A stretch of 34,299 bases of DNA from Alphaproteobacteria bacterium HGW-Alphaproteobacteria-6 (GTDB taxonomy: Bacteria > Pseudomonadota > Alphaproteobacteria > Rhodobacterales > Rhodobacteraceae), in assembly GCA_002841115.1 (NCBI GenBank), contig PHEC01000012.1, forward strand, positions 24,048-58,346, given 5' to 3'. Shown in pieces: positions 33,835 to 34,299 of this stretch. The position numbers were made by a program, and so were the translations under genes. The notes under the pieces are model-generated. The model worked only from the letters and a program-made list of their open reading frames with translations, was not told the DNA's origin and searched no databases. The stretch's first letter is position 1. Each line of letters begins with the position of its first letter.

Positions 33835-34203
33835 TCATGCGCCGTTGCCACGAAGGACCAACGCGATACCGGCGAAGATCACGACTGCGCCGATCATCTG
33901 TGCTGCAGCCACCCTTTCGCCCAGGATCGCCATCGCCAGAGCCGGTCCGAAGACCGGCATCAGATGCACGAACTGGCCCGCGCGCTCCGGCCCCAGGCGC
34001 GCGACGCCGTATCCCCAGAGCCAGAAGGCCAGCACCGAGGGGAAGATTACGATGTAGGCCAGTGCGCCGAGGACGCCGGGACTGGCGACAAGATGCGCAG
34101 TTGGGAGGGTCAGGATCGCGACCGGCAGCATCATGGCCGCGCCGACAACCATGCTTGCGGCGAGCGTGACAGTTGGCGGCAGATCGGCCGGGCGGCGCTT
34201 TAG
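33835..34203 (-). pseudogene. EamA-type permease, 5' half lost
   Basis: About 122 residues of the second EamA domain remain: a KRRPADLPPTVTLAAS lead, PSVLAFWLWGYGVARLGPERA in the middle and LGERVAAAQMIGAVVIFAGIA before the end. Full drug/metabolite-transporter EamA proteins have about 290 residues and two such domains. The frame is open up to 34203, where insertion-sequence DNA starts, so the gene was cut by the insertion. An internal ATG at 34152 could in principle start a short product but lacks a visible ribosome-binding site. Confidence 0.75.
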
Positions 34204-34299
34204 AGCGTGTTGCAGCCTTTCCGATTCAGGATTCCCATGAGGCTTGATCTGTGATTCCCTGTCTGTAGAGCAGATTTGGGGGGTTGAGATGGGCAGACC
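34204..34299 (+). mobile_element. Left end of an insertion sequence with transposase start
   Basis: The sequence from GAGCGTGTTGCAGCC onward is not coding, is less GC-rich and interrupts the EamA gene. At 34289 an ATG opens a frame MGRP, the usual beginning of IS5-group transposases in Rhodobacterales (from memory), preceded by GGGGGG/TTGAG. Only three codons are inside the window, so family assignment is tentative. Confidence 0.5.

Overview
High-GC, densely packed sequence with overlapping start/stop codons, Tat-exported binding proteins and a long (TL5-type) L25 protein. This points to an alphaproteobacterium, most likely Rhodobacterales/Rhodobacteraceae. That placement is inference from gene style; no rRNA or other phylogenetic marker RNA lies in the window.

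Layout. (1) 1-1722, minus strand: two tandem paralogous MFS transporters, the second cut by the window edge. (2) 1903-4850, plus strand: housekeeping genes rplY (L25/Ctc) and pth, then a DUF2332 gene overlapping pth and a DUF2237 gene. (3) 10833 down to 4993, minus strand: a five-gene nucleoside/nucleobase-type ABC operon (BMP-family binding protein, double ATPase, two permeases) ending in a CodA-family amidohydrolase. (4) 27393 down to 10957, minus strand: a 13-gene run of nearly continuous overlapping genes. In order it holds the FAD subunit and Fe-S/Mo fusion subunit of a xanthine-dehydrogenase-family hydroxylase, a 6-hydroxynicotinate-reductase-like Fe-S flavoprotein, an ApbE-like UPF0280 protein, a DUF1185 protein, a polytopic membrane protein, a branched-chain-type ABC importer (binding protein, H, M, G, F) and the two subunits of an ATP-dependent hydantoinase/oxoprolinase. 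A divergent MarR-family gene (27536-27952) and a TGTATACA palindrome sit at its head. (5) 27953-28480: a graveyard of mobile-element ends with an orphan oxidoreductase start and promoter region. (6) 32832 down to about 28544, minus strand: methyltransferase, GMC oxidoreductase, methyltransferase, alpha/beta hydrolase and a beheaded PLP decarboxylase, divergent from a LuxR-type solo regulator (32979-33776) whose -10 box lies inside a perfect inverted repeat. (7) 33835-34299: an EamA permease cut by an insertion sequence that runs off the window.

How it may work together. Regions 3 and 4 read as one catabolic island for a nitrogen heterocycle. The ABC systems import the compound, the molybdenum enzyme hydroxylates the ring next to nitrogen, the Hnr-like enzyme reduces the hydroxylated ring, and HyuAB opens the lactam/cyclic amide using ATP, with the CodA-family enzyme removing an exocyclic amine or imine. 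The chemistry parallels the anaerobic nicotinate pathway of Eubacterium barkeri, but enamidase and the later enzymes are absent and the ring-opening step looks replaced. The substrate is unknown. Active-site changes (Glu802 to Leu in the Mo subunit, Asp314 to Cys in the CodA homologue) argue against plain xanthine and plain cytosine.
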